Positions 17,313 through 27,532 of a stretch of 64,000 nt of DNA are shown here, one piece after another (positions within the stretch are counted from its first letter, which is position 1; each line of letters starts with the position of its first letter). Below the pieces are notes generated by a model, which saw only the letters and a list, made by a program, of their open reading frames with translations, did not search any database and was not told the DNA's origin. Where the stretch lies: the NCBI RefSeq assembly GCF_001456155.1, contig NZ_CP013293.1, positions 3,782,001 to 3,846,000 of the forward strand, written 5' to 3'. Made by a program: the position numbers and the translations under genes. Source of the stretch: Chryseobacterium sp. IHB B 17019. GTDB taxonomy: Bacteria > Bacteroidota > Bacteroidia > Flavobacteriales > Weeksellaceae.

Positions 17313-20300
17313 TTATGAAGGAATTTCTCCTTTATATAAGAAAGAAATAATTTCTTTATTTAATCTGTCAATCATTTCACTGAATAGGTGGAAAGATTCC
17401 TGTTTGTAAATTACCAATGGATCTTTCTGCTCGTAAACGGCACCCTGAGAGGATTTTCTTAAATCATCCATCTCACGAAGGTGAAGCTTCCAGTTTTCAT
17501 CAATGATTGATAAAGTGATGTTCTTTTCAAAATCATTTACTAGGCTCTCACATTTTGTGTCATAGGCTTCCTTAAGATCTGCAACGATCGTCAGTGTTTT
17601 GTGACCGTCCGTGAAAGGAACCTGGATCATTTTAAACATAGAACCTTGATTCTGATATACGTTTTCAATGATTGGGAATGATTTTTCTTTCAATAAGTTC
17701 AGCTTCATCTGATAATCATCCTGAGCTGCCTGGAATAAAAGATTCGTTAGTTCCTGAACAGTTTTATTCTTAAAATCGTTTTCGGAAACTGGAGATTCCA
17801 TGGTGAAAGTTTTGATGATCTCATATTCGAAATCTTTATAACTTCCTGTAGCTTTTCCTTTGTTTACAATTGAATTGGCTACATCAAAAATCATATTCGC
17901 GATATCGTACTTTAAGTGATCTCCAAATAAGGCATTCTTTCTTCTCTTATAAATAACGTCACGCTGTTTGTTCATAACGTCATCATACTCAAGAAGCCTT
18001 TTTCTTGTTCCGAAGTTGTTTTCCTCTACTTTTTTCTGAGCTCTTTCGATAGATTTGCTAATCATAGAATGTTGAATAACTTCACCTTCCTTATGACCCA
18101 TTCTGTCCATCATTTTTGCGATTCTTTCAGAACCGAAAAGACGCATCAAATTATCTTCCAAAGAAACATAGAACTGCGAGCTTCCCGGATCTCCCTGACG
18201 TCCTGCTCTACCTCTCAACTGTCTGTCAACACGTCTTGAATCGTGTCTTTCTGTACCAATAATTGCTAAACCTCCGGCTTCTTTTACTTCTTTGGAAAGT
18301 TTAATATCGGTACCACGACCCGCCATGTTGGTTGCAATAGTTACAACTCCCGGCTGTCCTGCTCCTGCAACGATTTCCGCTTCTTTTTTGTGAAGCTTTG
18401 CGTTAAGAACCTGGTGAGGAATTTTTCTTAATTGAAGCGCTTTTGAAAGTAACTGAGAAATTTCAACAGAAGTCGTACCTACCAATACAGGTCTTCTTGC
18501 TGCTGTTAATTTTTCAATTTCTTCAATTACTGCGTTATATTTTTCTCTGTTAGTTTTGAAAACTAAATCCTGTTTGTCATTTCTTAAAATTGGGCGGTTG
18601 GTAGGAATTACCACAACGTCTAATTTGTAGATTTCCCAAAGCTCGCCTGCTTCAGTTTCGGCAGTACCTGTCATCCCCGCAAGCTTGTTGTACATACGGA
18701 AATAGTTTTGAAGCGTAATGGTTGCAAAAGTTTGGGTTGCAGCCTCGATTTTTACGTTCTCTTTCGCTTCAATCGCCTGGTGAAGACCGTCTGAATAACG
18801 TCTTCCTTCCATGATACGGCCTGTCTGCTCATCAACGATTTTTACTTCGCCATCAATTACCACATATTCATCATCTTTTTCGAATAAGGTATATGCTTTT
18901 AATAATTGGCTCATTGTGTGAACTCTTTCGGATTTTTCGGCAAAATCAGAGAATAGTTTTTCTTTAGCTTCAAATTCTTCTTCTTTAGATAAATTTTTAG
19001 CTTCAAGTTCTGCGATTTCAGTTCCGATATCCGGAAGAACGAAGAAATTATTATCTTCATTTCCTTGAGACATGTATTCAACCCCTTTGTCTGTAAGGTC
19101 AACCTGATTGTTCTTTTCTTCAATTACGAAGTAAAGATCTTTATCTACAATCGGCATATCACGGTTGTTGTCCTGCATGTATTGAGCCTCAGTTTTCTGA
19201 AGCAATGCGCGGTTTCCGCTTTCCGATAAGAATTTAATTAATTGTCTGTTTTTAGGAAGACCTCTGTATGCCTGAAGCAATTTGAATCCTCCTTCTTTCG
19301 TGTTTCCTGCAGCGATTAATTTTTTAGCTTCATTAAAAATTGCAGAAACGGTTTTTTTCTGAACTTCAACAATTCTGTCGATGGAAGGCTTCAGAACATC
19401 GAATTCCTGTCTGTCTCCCTGTGGAACCGGACCGGAAATAATCAATGGTGTTCTTGCGTCATCTACCAAAACAGAGTCAACCTCATCCACGATAGCAAAG
19501 TTTAATTCTCTTTGTACCAGTTCTGAAGGTGAAGTTACCATGTTATCTCTCAAATAATCGAAACCGAATTCGTTATTCGTTCCGTAAGTAATATCTGAGT
19601 TGTATGCTTTTCTTCTTCCGTCCGAGTTCGGCTGGTGGTTATCAATACAGTCGATTGACATACCGTGGAATTGATATAGCGGTCCCATCCAAGCGGAGTC
19701 CCTTTTTGCAAGGTAGTCATTCACGGTTACTACGTGAACTCCTCTTCCAGGAAGTGCATTTAAGAAAATTGGAAGCGTACCTACCAAAGTTTTACCTTCA
19801 CCGGTTGCCATCTCGGCAATTTTACCACTGTGAAGAATAACCCCTCCGATAAACTGAACATCATAATGTACCATGTCCCAGTTTACTGGTGTTCCGGCAG
19901 CATCCCATGAGTTTTTCCAAACAGCCTGATCCCCCTGAATTTCTAAGAAATCTTTACCTGCAGCTGCTAATTGTCTGTCCCAATCAGTTGCTGTCACACG
20001 GATTTCTCCGTTTTCAGCCCATCTTCTTGCTGTCTCTTTTACCAAGGCAAAAGCTTCAGGAAGGATTTGTAGGAGGATTTTCTCTTCAATTTCGTATGAT
20101 TCCTTTTTCAGAGCTTCAATTTTTGAAAAAAGAGCTTCTTTTTCATCTACATTTGTAGATGCCTTGATTTGCTCCTGGATCTGTTCTATTTGAGCTGTGA
20201 TTTTGCTGGTGGCGGTTTTAATGCTCTCTTTAAACTCAGCAGTTTTATCTCTTAAACCATCATCAGACAATTGCTGAATTGTTGGTTCAACAGCTTTGAT

Positions 20301-20387
20301 TTTTGTTACAACTTTTTTTACTTCTTTAAGGTCCTGCGCTTTCTTGTCTCCCAAAAACCCTTTAAGAACTTTGTTTAAAAAACTCAT
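17313..20387 (-). CDS. secA: Preprotein translocase ATPase SecA
   Basis: A 1024-residue motor ATPase of the Sec pathway that pushes unfolded preproteins through SecYEG. Walker A MATGEGKT is at residues 193-200, followed by the DEAD-like [21 protein letters not shown], the preprotein cross-linking domain, [33 protein letters not shown], and [16 protein letters not shown] of motor domain 2. It is longer than the 901-residue E. coli protein, mostly through an expanded N-terminal helical part (about residues 25-115) and the central region, as is usual in Bacteroidota. It ends LYKGEIPS and lacks the C-terminal Cys/His zinc motif that binds SecB. It has its own terminator. Confidence 0.98.
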   Translation of the reverse strand: MSFLNKVLKGFLGDKKAQDLKEVKKVVTKIKAVEPTIQQLSDDGLRDKTAEFKESIKTATSKITAQIEQIQEQIKASTNVDEKEALFSKIEALKKESYEIEEKILLQILPEAFALVKETARRWAENGEIRVTATDWDRQLAAAGKDFLEIQGDQAVWKNSWDAAGTPVNWDMVHYDVQFIGGVILHSGKIAEMATGEGKTLVGTLPIFLNALPGRGVHVVTVNDYLAKRDSAWMGPLYQFHGMSIDCIDNHQPNSDGRRKAYNSDITYGTNNEFGFDYLRDNMVTSPSELVQRELNFAIVDEVDSVLVDDARTPLIISGPVPQGDRQEFDVLKPSIDRIVEVQKKTVSAIFNEAKKLIAAGNTKEGGFKLLQAYRGLPKNRQLIKFLSESGNRALLQKTEAQYMQDNNRDMPIVDKDLYFVIEEKNNQVDLTDKGVEYMSQGNEDNNFFVLPDIGTEIAELEAKNLSKEEEFEAKEKLFSDFAEKSERVHTMSQLLKAYTLFEKDDEYVVIDGEVKIVDEQTGRIMEGRRYSDGLHQAIEAKENVKIEAATQTFATITLQNYFRMYNKLAGMTGTAETEAGELWEIYKLDVVVIPTNRPILRNDKQDLVFKTNREKYNAVIEEIEKLTAARRPVLVGTTSVEISQLLSKALQLRKIPHQVLNAKLHKKEAEIVAGAGQPGVVTIATNMAGRGTDIKLSKEVKEAGGLAIIGTERHDSRRVDRQLRGRAGRQGDPGSSQFYVSLEDNLMRLFGSERIAKMMDRMGHKEGEVIQHSMISKSIERAQKKVEENNFGTRKRLLEYDDVMNKQRDVIYKRRKNALFGDHLKYDIANMIFDVANSIVNKGKATGSYKDFEYEIIKTFTMESPVSENDFKNKTVQELTNLLFQAAQDDYQMKLNLLKEKSFPIIENVYQNQGSMFKMIQVPFTDGHKTLTIVADLKEAYDTKCESLVNDFEKNITLSIIDENWKLHLREMDDLRKSSQGAVYEQKDPLVIYKQESFHLFSEMIDRLNKEIISFLYKGEIPS

Positions 20388-20403
20388 AAATTTTTTACTT
20401 TAT

Positions 20404-20426
20404 GCTTAAAGCGATATACTTTAAGC
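20404..20426. repeat. Short inverted repeat upstream of secA
   Basis: GCTTAAAG (20404-20411) and CTTTAAGC (20419-20426) form an 8-bp stem with a 7-base loop, in the secA 5' leader. A related AAAGCGATA-containing inverted repeat sits at 20479-20505. Confidence 0.4.
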
Positions 20427-20478
20427 GTTTTATTAACACGCTTATTGCGCAAAAATTGATATTTGAAAAAGGGCAAAA

Positions 20479-20505
20479 AAGCTTTAAGCTTATTGCCTAA
20501 AGCTT
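20479..20505 (-). terminator. Probable terminator of the DUF2795 gene
   Basis: Stem AAGCTTTA (20479-20486) with TAAAGCTT (20498-20505), followed on the minus strand by a T-run (TTTTTTGCCC). It lies just beyond the stop of the small gene. Confidence 0.55.
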
Positions 20506-20515
20506 ATCGCTTTAA

Positions 20516-20737
20516 TTAATATTCGTCTTCATTCCAAAGGAAGTCTTCATCGGTTGGATAATCACTCCAAACCTCTTCAATTGATTCATAGATCTCACCT
20601 TCGTCTTCAATAGCCTGAAGATTTTCTACTACTTCCATAGGTGCACCAGTTCTGATTGCGTAGTCAATAAGCTCTGCTTTAGTCATTGGCCAAGGTGCGT
20701 CACTTAAGTATGAAGCTAATTCTAATGTCCAGTACAT
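20516..20737 (-). CDS. DUF2795-family small acidic protein
   Basis: A 73-residue protein starting MYWTLELASYLSDAPWPMTK, matching the small DUF2795 fold (a helical domain in which YLS-APWPATK-ELI-YA is typical) with a strongly acidic C-terminus ending in several Asp and Glu residues. Molecular function is unknown. I use ATG 20737, preceded by AGAGAAATT; the longer TTG start at 20758 adds only seven residues that do not fit the family. It lies upstream of secA on the same strand but has its own terminator-like hairpin. Confidence 0.8.
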   Translation of the reverse strand: MYWTLELASYLSDAPWPMTKAELIDYAIRTGAPMEVVENLQAIEDEGEIYESIEEVWSDYPTDEDFLWNEDEY

Positions 20738-20879
20738 AATTTCTCTAATTTTTTGCAAAAGTATAAAAATAGCTTATATTATATGCTTTTTTACACCTGA
20801 TTTTCAATTCTTTTTATTAATTTTTGTTCATTGTAGGTTACAGAGAGCATTTAAACGATGTTCTGCTACTTACCTTGAG

Positions 20880-21902
20880 TCATTTTCTCAAAAACCATTC
20901 CACAAATTTTTTTATGCCATTTTGGAAGTTGGTGTCAGGTTTATAGCCTATTAATGTCTTAGCTTTTGTAATATCGGCATTGGTTTTCTGGACATCTCCC
21001 GGCTGCATTGGCAGATTTTTCCGAATGGCAGATTTTCCCAAGGTATTTTCTATGGTGGAAAGCATTTCATTTAAATTAATCACTTGGCTTTCCCCAAGGT
21101 TCATAATTTCATAAACGTCCGAATTATTTTCTAAATAAGTAATGGATTTTGTAATTCCATCAATAATATCATCAATATAGGTATAATCTCTGGCTGTGGT
21201 TCCGTCTCCGTAAAAAGGGATTTCCTGATTTTCGGAAATTAATTTTGTAAATTTATGAATAGCTAGATCAGGTCTTTGTCTCGGACCATAAACCGTGAAA
21301 AACCTTAGCTGAATCATATCAATTTTATATAAATCATGGTAAACATGACCTAAAATTTCTCCACATTTTTTAGTTGCAGCATAGGGTGAAATAGGGCTGT
21401 CAACATTGTCAGTCTCGGCAAAAGGAGTTTTTTCGTTATTGCCATAAACGCTTGATGAAGAAGCACAAATGAACTTTTTAATAGTAAAATCTTTGCATAA
21501 TTCCCAAAGATTCATCGTTCCCCGAACATTTACTTCTTCATATTCCAAAGGTCTTTCAATGGATGGCCGAACTCCGGCAAGCGCAGCAAGATGGATAATT
21601 AGATCAATTTTATGATTTTGGAAAATTTCCTCAAGCCCTTTTTTATCCCGAATATCTTGATGATAAAGTGTATAATTGTCTGATTTTGAAAGAGAAATTA
21701 ATTTCTTAATATCATCCTCCTTATCAGAGAATTCAAAATCCGAAATTTTGTCAATTGACTCTAAAGTATTTTTGATTTTTATCTGATAACTATAGAAATC
21801 ATCAAAATTGTCAATGTTTATGACAGAATGTCCTTTTTTTAATAATTGTTCTACTAAGTGTGAACCAATAAATCCGCTTCCGCCTGTTACAAGATATTTC
21901 AT
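20880..21902 (-). CDS. NAD-dependent sugar-nucleotide epimerase (UDP-glucuronate 4-epimerase-like)
   Basis: A 340-residue extended short-chain dehydrogenase. The Rossmann motif GGSGFIGSH (residues 7-15) binds NAD; catalytic SSSSVYG and YAATKK follow; RFFTVYGPRQRPD and the C-terminal PGDVQKTNADITKAKTLIGYKP block match the UDP-glucuronate 4-epimerase/CapI group rather than GalE. It likely makes UDP-galacturonate or a related sugar for capsule or O-antigen. It stands alone, away from any polysaccharide cluster in this window. GalE-type or dTDP-sugar activity is possible. Confidence 0.88.
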   Translation of the reverse strand: MKYLVTGGSGFIGSHLVEQLLKKGHSVINIDNFDDFYSYQIKIKNTLESIDKISDFEFSDKEDDIKKLISLSKSDNYTLYHQDIRDKKGLEEIFQNHKIDLIIHLAALAGVRPSIERPLEYEEVNVRGTMNLWELCKDFTIKKFICASSSSVYGNNEKTPFAETDNVDSPISPYAATKKCGEILGHVYHDLYKIDMIQLRFFTVYGPRQRPDLAIHKFTKLISENQEIPFYGDGTTARDYTYIDDIIDGITKSITYLENNSDVYEIMNLGESQVINLNEMLSTIENTLGKSAIRKNLPMQPGDVQKTNADITKAKTLIGYKPDTNFQNGIKKFVEWFLRK

Positions 21903-21990
21903 CCGTGTCTTTTAATAATGCAAAAATATAAAAATTAGTTTTTGAAAATATAATCATTAAATTTACTTAAAAAAGTAACATAAAATTAAT

Positions 21991-22788
21991 ATGCGTTTTC
22001 AAGGGCAAATTTTAAAGATGACGAGCTTCAATGATGAGCCGATCCAATATTATCTTAATCTATCGGGTGATCTTATCCACATGAATGAGCTGTTCGGGAA
22101 AGAATTAACGATAAAACATATAGGTTTTCAATGTGTAAACTGCCAGGAAAGTAAACCGATTTACAGAATGGGATTTTGTAAGAATTGCTTTTTTGAAAGT
22201 CCTTACGCGAGTGATACCATCATTCGTCCGGAACTTTCTACAGCGCATTTGGGCGTTGCAGAGCGTGATCTGGACGTAGAAAAGCAAATTCAGCTTCAGC
22301 CACACACGGTTTATCTGGCTTACACCGGAGAAGTGAAGGTGGGCGTGACAAGAAATACACAAATTCCTACAAGATGGATCGATCAGGGTGCGACATTTGC
22401 ATTGCCTATTGCAAGAACTGAAAACCGCTACGAAGCAGGAATGATTGAAGTTGCTTTAAAACAGCATGTTCCCGATAAAACAAGTTGGAAAAAAATGCTT
22501 CAGGATGATTTGGAAGATGATATTGACTTAGCAGATTTCCAACAAAAAATAAAAGAATACTTTCCGGAAGATTTTCAGAAATTCTACAGTGAAGGTGAAA
22601 ACCTCTGGACATTCGACTATCCTTTTGAAAAACCAGAAAAAGTAGCTTCTTTCACGTTGGATAAAAGACCGGAATTCACTGGAAGACTTACAGGCATTAA
22701 AGGACAGTATCTTGGTTTCCATGGTGGTGAGTTTATTAATGTGAGAGGGCATGAAGGATATGTTATTGAATTGAATATCAGTAATTGA
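21991..22788 (+). CDS. DUF2797-family protein
   Basis: A 265-residue protein recognised as DUF2797, of unknown function. It has two CxxC pairs (CVNCQ near residue 48, CKNCF near 63), likely one zinc site, followed by the family block VYLAYTGEVKVGVTRNTQIPTRWIDQGA, whose YLAYTGEVKVGVTR resembles a GIY-YIG-like strand-turn. A nucleic-acid role is only a guess. The AsmA-like gene follows 27 bases downstream on the same strand, so the two are probably cotranscribed. Confidence 0.8.
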   Translation: MRFQGQILKMTSFNDEPIQYYLNLSGDLIHMNELFGKELTIKHIGFQCVNCQESKPIYRMGFCKNCFFESPYASDTIIRPELSTAHLGVAERDLDVEKQIQLQPHTVYLAYTGEVKVGVTRNTQIPTRWIDQGATFALPIARTENRYEAGMIEVALKQHVPDKTSWKKMLQDDLEDDIDLADFQQKIKEYFPEDFQKFYSEGENLWTFDYPFEKPEKVASFTLDKRPEFTGRLTGIKGQYLGFHGGEFINVRGHEGYVIELNISN

Positions 22789-22815
22789 TCCTATTAAATA
22801 AAAACAAATAACAAT

Positions 22816-25473
22816 ATGAGAAAATGGGTTAAAAAGCTTTTAATAGGTTTTGGGATTCTGCTGGGAGTGATCCTTCTCGCAAATTTCGGACTTAATATCT
22901 GGCTTAAAACCCAGCTTCCTAATTACATCAAAAACAATACGGATTACAAGATTTCCTATAAGCTTTTGGAGGTTGATCTGTTGTCCGGAAATATCCTTTC
23001 AACGGGCGTTTCCGTTAATAGTAAGAACCCTCAGAATATTAATGTGATCGGGCTTCAAGGAACAATTGACACTTTGAAGGTCAGCCGTTTTGGGATTTAT
23101 GATGCCGTTTTTAATAAGCAGATCAATTCATCTGACTTATTGTTATCAAGTCCCAGCCTGAATATTGTACTTGCAAAGCCGGTCGACAATAAAACAGGCA
23201 AAAAAAGAAATCCTTTTCTTTTCGAAAATATCAGGATCAATAACGGAAGCATCAGCATTTTCAGACATACAAAACAAAAGTTTTTATCTGTTCAGGATTT
23301 GAATTTGGATGTTGAAAACCTGCAGATGACGGAAGAGTCTGTTGAAAACCAGCTTCCGGTTGTTTTTGATAAATATGATATTAAAGGAAAGAACTTTTTT
23401 GTTCGTCCGGATAATATTTATGCTTTAAAAATCAAATCAATAACGACTTCGAACGGGCAAATGTCTGTGGAAGATTTCCGTTTAATTCCTTTGTTGAATA
23501 TTGATCAGCTGAAAAGATTTTATCCGAAAAGAACAAAGCTGTATCAGTTTAGTATTCCAAAAATGGAATTCAAAGATGTGATTCTTAAAAAAAATATCGT
23601 TTCTCTTGCCAATGCAGATTTTCAATATCCTAATCTTTTGGTTTTCAATACGGATGCTGTTCCTATAAAAATTAAAAAAACCTCTGATTTTGAGCTTAAT
23701 CTGGAAGATGTAAGAGTGAATAATGCGACCGTAAAAATAGTCAAACCGGACGGAAATGATCTTTTGGTTGCAAAAAGCCTTAATCTTAATGCCAATACAT
23801 TAAAATTTGACAAAGAAACAAGGGAACAGGTAATCCCGGTGGGCTATAAAAACTTCCAGTTTTCGGGAAAAGATATTGTATACTCGACTCATCAGAATTA
23901 TAGTATTGGAAGCATTGCCCTGAACCAAAAAAGCGGTGAAATGAGGGATATTTCCGTTACGCCGAATGTGCTCGACCCGGGAAGAAGAGCTATGAATTTA
24001 AAAGCAAATTTCGCTTCTTTTAATATCAATAAGTTTGAGTTTATCAATAGAAAATTAAATCTTGATATAAAAGATATTTTGGTTGATAAAGCAAACGGAA
24101 CAATAAAAATTGGTGAAAAAATTGCACGGAAAGTTCGTAAAGAGAATAACGTAGAGCTCATTCTAGCCCGAAAAGTTACTTTGAAAAACTCTAATGTTGC
24201 TTATGATAAAGGAGGCGAGCCTTTGGTTTTTAATGATTTAAATGCAACAATTAATAATGTTGAATACAAGTCCAAGCCCAATTATTACGGGCACACTTTA
24301 AAAGTAGGAGATTATTTTCTGACGACCCGCAATTTTGCCTACAAAACCAAATTTTACAATATGACGGTGGGGCTTTTAAAATTAAATAAAAATAAAGTCC
24401 AGATCAACAATTTTGGGATGAAGCCTCTCGTTTCAAGGGCGCAGTTTATCAAAATGATACCTGTGGAAAGGGATTTATATGATTTAAAAGCAAATCAGAT
24501 TTCAGCTGAGGGAAACTGGGATCTTTTTTCTGAAAACAAGTTCATCACGGCTTCCCATGTAGTGATCCAGTCTGCAGATGCCAATATTTTCAGGAGCAAA
24601 ATCCCAAAAGACGACCCGAAAGAAAAGCCTTTGTACTCCAGAATGCTCAGATCCATTAAAATTCCGTTGATTGTCAATAATCTTGATTTGAAAAACTCGG
24701 TTCTGGTCTATGAAGAAGATACTCCGGAAAGCCTGGGACCGGGAAAACTTACATTCAGTAATTTTAATATGAATGTGAAAAACTTAAATTCTGCAAAAAC
24801 AAAAGGAAAACCCACAAAAGTTGACATCAGAATCAATTGCTCATTCATGAATATGGCTCCATTGGCTGTTAGCTGGAATTTTGATGTGGCAGATCAGCGT
24901 GATATATTTAATATTTCCGGAAGGGCGCTCAATCTTCCTGCGGCAGGAATCAATCCGTTTATCCGTCCGTATCTGCATGTGACGGCTACAGGAACTATTC
25001 AGGAGATGATTTTTAATTTCAGGGGGAATCCTAAAGGCTTGAATGGGAGATTTAATCTTAGGCATAAAGATTTGAAGGTTGCCATTTTAGACAAAAATAA
25101 TAATGAAAAGAAAGGTTTCCTTTCAGCAATTGCCAATCTTGTTGTAAAATCAAATTCGGGTAAACTTCCTCAGGATGTGATGGTTGAAGATGTGGAAAGA
25201 GATCCTACCAAATCCTTTTTTAATTTGTTTTGGAGAGGAATTGAGCAGGGTTTGAAGAAAACTTTAATAGGAATTAATATAGATAAAACCAAGAAAACTG
25301 TTCAAAAAACAGTGGCAGGGGTAAAAGATATGAAACAGTCTGTAAAAGAAATCGGACAGGAAATAAAAAGATCGCGCCCTGAGAAAAAGGAACAGCCGAA
25401 ACCGGCAGAAGAAAAAAAGAAAGGCTTTCTGAAAGGTGTTTTCAAGAAAAAAGAAAAACCCGAAGCTGAATAG
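22816..25473 (+). CDS. AsmA-like membrane-anchored protein
   Basis: An 885-residue protein with one N-terminal membrane helix (about residues 7-30) and a long repetitive beta-strand periplasmic part, the arrangement of AsmA/DUF748-type proteins thought to bridge the envelope and move or organise phospholipids and outer-membrane components. The end is a lysine- and glutamate-rich tail (RPEKKEQPKPAEEKKKGF). No enzymatic motif is seen. It follows the DUF2797 gene closely. Family placement is from overall architecture, so confidence in the name is moderate. Confidence 0.7.
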   Translation: MRKWVKKLLIGFGILLGVILLANFGLNIWLKTQLPNYIKNNTDYKISYKLLEVDLLSGNILSTGVSVNSKNPQNINVIGLQGTIDTLKVSRFGIYDAVFNKQINSSDLLLSSPSLNIVLAKPVDNKTGKKRNPFLFENIRINNGSISIFRHTKQKFLSVQDLNLDVENLQMTEESVENQLPVVFDKYDIKGKNFFVRPDNIYALKIKSITTSNGQMSVEDFRLIPLLNIDQLKRFYPKRTKLYQFSIPKMEFKDVILKKNIVSLANADFQYPNLLVFNTDAVPIKIKKTSDFELNLEDVRVNNATVKIVKPDGNDLLVAKSLNLNANTLKFDKETREQVIPVGYKNFQFSGKDIVYSTHQNYSIGSIALNQKSGEMRDISVTPNVLDPGRRAMNLKANFASFNINKFEFINRKLNLDIKDILVDKANGTIKIGEKIARKVRKENNVELILARKVTLKNSNVAYDKGGEPLVFNDLNATINNVEYKSKPNYYGHTLKVGDYFLTTRNFAYKTKFYNMTVGLLKLNKNKVQINNFGMKPLVSRAQFIKMIPVERDLYDLKANQISAEGNWDLFSENKFITASHVVIQSADANIFRSKIPKDDPKEKPLYSRMLRSIKIPLIVNNLDLKNSVLVYEEDTPESLGPGKLTFSNFNMNVKNLNSAKTKGKPTKVDIRINCSFMNMAPLAVSWNFDVADQRDIFNISGRALNLPAAGINPFIRPYLHVTATGTIQEMIFNFRGNPKGLNGRFNLRHKDLKVAILDKNNNEKKGFLSAIANLVVKSNSGKLPQDVMVEDVERDPTKSFFNLFWRGIEQGLKKTLIGINIDKTKKTVQKTVAGVKDMKQSVKEIGQEIKRSRPEKKEQPKPAEEKKKGFLKGVFKKKEKPEAE

Positions 25474-25491
25474 TTCCGGGCTTATTTTATT

Positions 25492-25842
25492 TTATTCAAA
25501 ATCAAATTCGTCACTTTCTAAAATAGGAATTTCTCTTAAAAAATTATCAAATTCCTTTGGGTAATTACTCTCCGCACCATAAGAATCAATGATCATTCCG
25601 TGGTTTCCTTCATTATCTTTTACAACATACAAAACGGCATTGTCATCTGGGCTGCTCGGTCCCTCAAAACGGTAAGTTTTTATGATGGTTAATTCAGACG
25701 GAGTGTAGATTTTTTCTGAATTTTCAAACTTCATTTCACGGTCTTCATTCATCCTAAACTCTCTGTGGATACCTCTTTGTGCTAATCTCGTCATGACCTG
25801 ACTTAAGGTAGTCATTTTGTCAATATTTCCTGTACTTTCCAT
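25492..25842 (-). CDS. Conserved small hypothetical protein
   Basis: A 116-residue, acidic, soluble protein starting MESTGNIDKMTTLSQVMTRLAQRGI. The layout, an N-terminal helix (LSQVMTRLAQRG) then alternating strands (YTPSELTIIKTYRFEG, AVLYVVKDNEGNHGMIIDSYG), matches a small Bacteroidota family that is sometimes labelled phosphoribosylpyrophosphate synthetase, a name not supported here because no PRPP loop is present. Function unknown. It converges with the AsmA-like gene, 18 bases away. ATG at 25842 chosen; MTTLSQ ten codons later is an alternative. Confidence 0.65.
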   Translation of the reverse strand: MESTGNIDKMTTLSQVMTRLAQRGIHREFRMNEDREMKFENSEKIYTPSELTIIKTYRFEGPSSPDDNAVLYVVKDNEGNHGMIIDSYGAESNYPKEFDNFLREIPILESDEFDFE

Positions 25843-26014
25843 AATAAAATTTTTATTGTTTACTACAATAATTAAACCATTGACAATGAAATTAAGGCAT
25901 TTTAATGAATAATATTTTTCTTAGGATTCAATTTTAATGTTAACAAAATTTATAATTTGAATTGATTAATTGGGTATACTTTTTGCAATAAACAGTTTAA
26001 TAAATCGGACAAAC

Positions 26015-26209
26015 ATGAAAAAAGAAGTCGGAGTATTACTGGCAGGAGGAGTTGGTCTTTTGGCAGTATTAAGCTTTATAGGGATTAAAAAAATATTACA
26101 CAGAAAAGACAAAAAATATAGTGATACCTATTCAGACTATCACAGGCACTTTGATGAAAAAAACCACGACGACGAATACCACGGCGTGGAATTTTACGCA
26201 CTGAAGTAG
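26015..26209 (+). CDS. Small single-pass membrane protein
   Basis: A 64-residue protein starting MKKEVGVLLAGGVGLLAVLS: a glycine-rich membrane helix (about 6-25), a basic stop-transfer stretch (KKILHRKDKK), then a cytoplasmic-type tail rich in His, Asp and Tyr (HRHFDEKNHDDEYHG) that could bind metal. No family recognised. I use ATG 26015; the longer TTG frame at 25970 overlaps a promoter-like sequence. It is followed by a perfect terminator and is monocistronic. Confidence 0.6.
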   Translation: MKKEVGVLLAGGVGLLAVLSFIGIKKILHRKDKKYSDTYSDYHRHFDEKNHDDEYHGVEFYALK

Positions 26210-26234
26210 TAAAAAAATATATTTAATTATGTTT

Positions 26235-26264
26235 AAATCCAACACTTTTGAAAGTGTTGGATTT
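26235..26264 (+). terminator. Intrinsic terminator after the small membrane-protein gene
   Basis: A 14-bp perfect stem (26235-26248 with 26251-26264) around a 2-base loop, followed by TTTTTG. Strong in the plus direction. Confidence 0.85.
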
Positions 26265-26332
26265 TTTTGTGGAAAACTTTAGTGTTAAAACTCATTATTT
26301 TCAAAAAATTCCATTCTAATTTTACATCTGAA

Positions 26333-27379
26333 ATGCAGAACGAAAATATCATAAAAGGTCAGGGAGCTCAGCGAAATGTTATCAACCGTTTCGACAGATA
26401 TACCTTTGAACCTGAAGATGAAGATTTTGAAACTGTAAAAACAACTTTCACGGAAGTTTTCCCGAAAACCATTGTAAATCAGGTAAAAAGCGAAGATTTG
26501 CCGATGGAATATTCCATGAATCCATACCAGGGCTGTGAGCATGGATGTTCGTATTGTTTTGCAAGACCTACCCACGAATATTGGGGATACAGCGCTGGGA
26601 TTGATTTCGAAAGAAAGATAATGGTGAAGAAAAATGCACCGGAATTACTGGAAAAATTTTTCCAGAAAAGAGGTTATAAACCTGCCCCGATTTTACTCTC
26701 AGGAAACACCGACTGTTACCAACCTGCTGAAAGGCAATTCGAGATTACAAAAAAGATGTTGCAGATCTGCCTTGATTACAGGCATCCTGTCAATATTCTC
26801 ACGAAAAATGCTCTGGTTTTAAGGGATATTGAAATATTAAAGCCAATGGCTGAACAGAATTTGGTCTCCGTTTCACTCAGCATTCCTACCATTAACGAGG
26901 AACTGCGCAGGAAAATGGAACCGCGCACAAGCTCGGCAAAAAATAAGCTGAAAGCCGTAGAAATCCTCTCCGAAAACAAAGTTCCTGTGAATGTAATGGT
27001 TGCACCCATTATTCCGGGATTGAACAGTGATGAACCTTTAACGATTTTAAAAGCTATTTCCGATGCTGGAGCACAAAGTTTCGGCTATACTTTGGTAAGA
27101 TTGAATGATACGGTAGAACCTGTTTTTGTAAAGTGGATAGAATCTGCTTTTCCGGATCGGGCGCAAAAAGTATTGAATTTAATTCGTTCAATGAGAGGTG
27201 GAAAGCTAGGTGAGAAAAGATATTTTAACAGGCAAAAAGGAGAAGGAAATATTGCAGAAATGATTCATAATACTTTTAAAATCGGAAGAAAAAAATATTT
27301 CGATGGGAAAGAATTTCCAAAACTTACAACTGCAAATTTTACAGGATCTAAAGATCAGCAATTGCGATTATTTGATTAA
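26333..27379 (+). CDS. Radical SAM protein of the Rv2578c/PA0069 type
   Basis: A 348-residue radical S-adenosylmethionine enzyme. C68, C72 and C75 in GCEHGCSYC form the CX3CX2C [4Fe-4S] site, and YCFARPTHEYWGYSAGIDFE, LLSGNTDCYQPAERQF and LSIPTINEELRRKMEPRTSS are the hallmark blocks of the spore-photoproduct-lyase-related Rv2578c/PA0069 family. Its substrate is not established; a DNA- or RNA-linked role is suspected for relatives. I start it at ATG 26333: the longer frame begins with TTG at 26267 inside the terminator of the previous gene. No SPASM domain is present. It converges with the small GG-leader peptide gene at 27533. Confidence 0.88.
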   Translation: MQNENIIKGQGAQRNVINRFDRYTFEPEDEDFETVKTTFTEVFPKTIVNQVKSEDLPMEYSMNPYQGCEHGCSYCFARPTHEYWGYSAGIDFERKIMVKKNAPELLEKFFQKRGYKPAPILLSGNTDCYQPAERQFEITKKMLQICLDYRHPVNILTKNALVLRDIEILKPMAEQNLVSVSLSIPTINEELRRKMEPRTSSAKNKLKAVEILSENKVPVNVMVAPIIPGLNSDEPLTILKAISDAGAQSFGYTLVRLNDTVEPVFVKWIESAFPDRAQKVLNLIRSMRGGKLGEKRYFNRQKGEGNIAEMIHNTFKIGRKKYFDGKEFPKLTTANFTGSKDQQLRLFD

Positions 27380-27383
27380 TCTT

Positions 27384-27415
27384 AACCACAGATTTTACGG
27401 ATTTTCACAGATGAT
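27384..27415. repeat. CCACAGAT-type intergenic repeat
   Basis: Starts AACCACAGATTTTACGG and ends TTTTCACAGATGAT, nearly the reverse complement of 8983-9003. It follows the radical SAM stop codon. Confidence 0.55.
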
Positions 27416-27486
27416 TGTGTATTGTTTTTTGTGTTTATTTGTGAAAATATTGGTGCCATCTGTTAAAAATTTAATTAAAAATAAAA

Positions 27487-27510
27487 AACCGCTCCGAAAA
27501 GGAACGGTTT
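27487..27510 (+). terminator. Bidirectional-type terminator between the radical SAM gene and the GG-leader peptide gene
   Basis: AAACCGCTCC pairs with GGAACGGTTT around GAAAA with one bulge, flanked by an A-run on the left and TTTC on the right. It lies between convergent genes. Confidence 0.65.
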
Positions 27511-27532
27511 CTTGTATAATTTTTGAGTTCAA

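Noticed and set aside
25956..25985. Promoter TTTG-N17-TATACTTTTTG ahead of the small membrane protein
   Set aside because: The -7 spacing is one base off the consensus, so I keep it only as an unproven possibility.
26267..26332. N-terminal extension of the radical SAM gene from TTG 26267
   Set aside because: It begins in the terminator T-run of the previous gene and does not fit the family.
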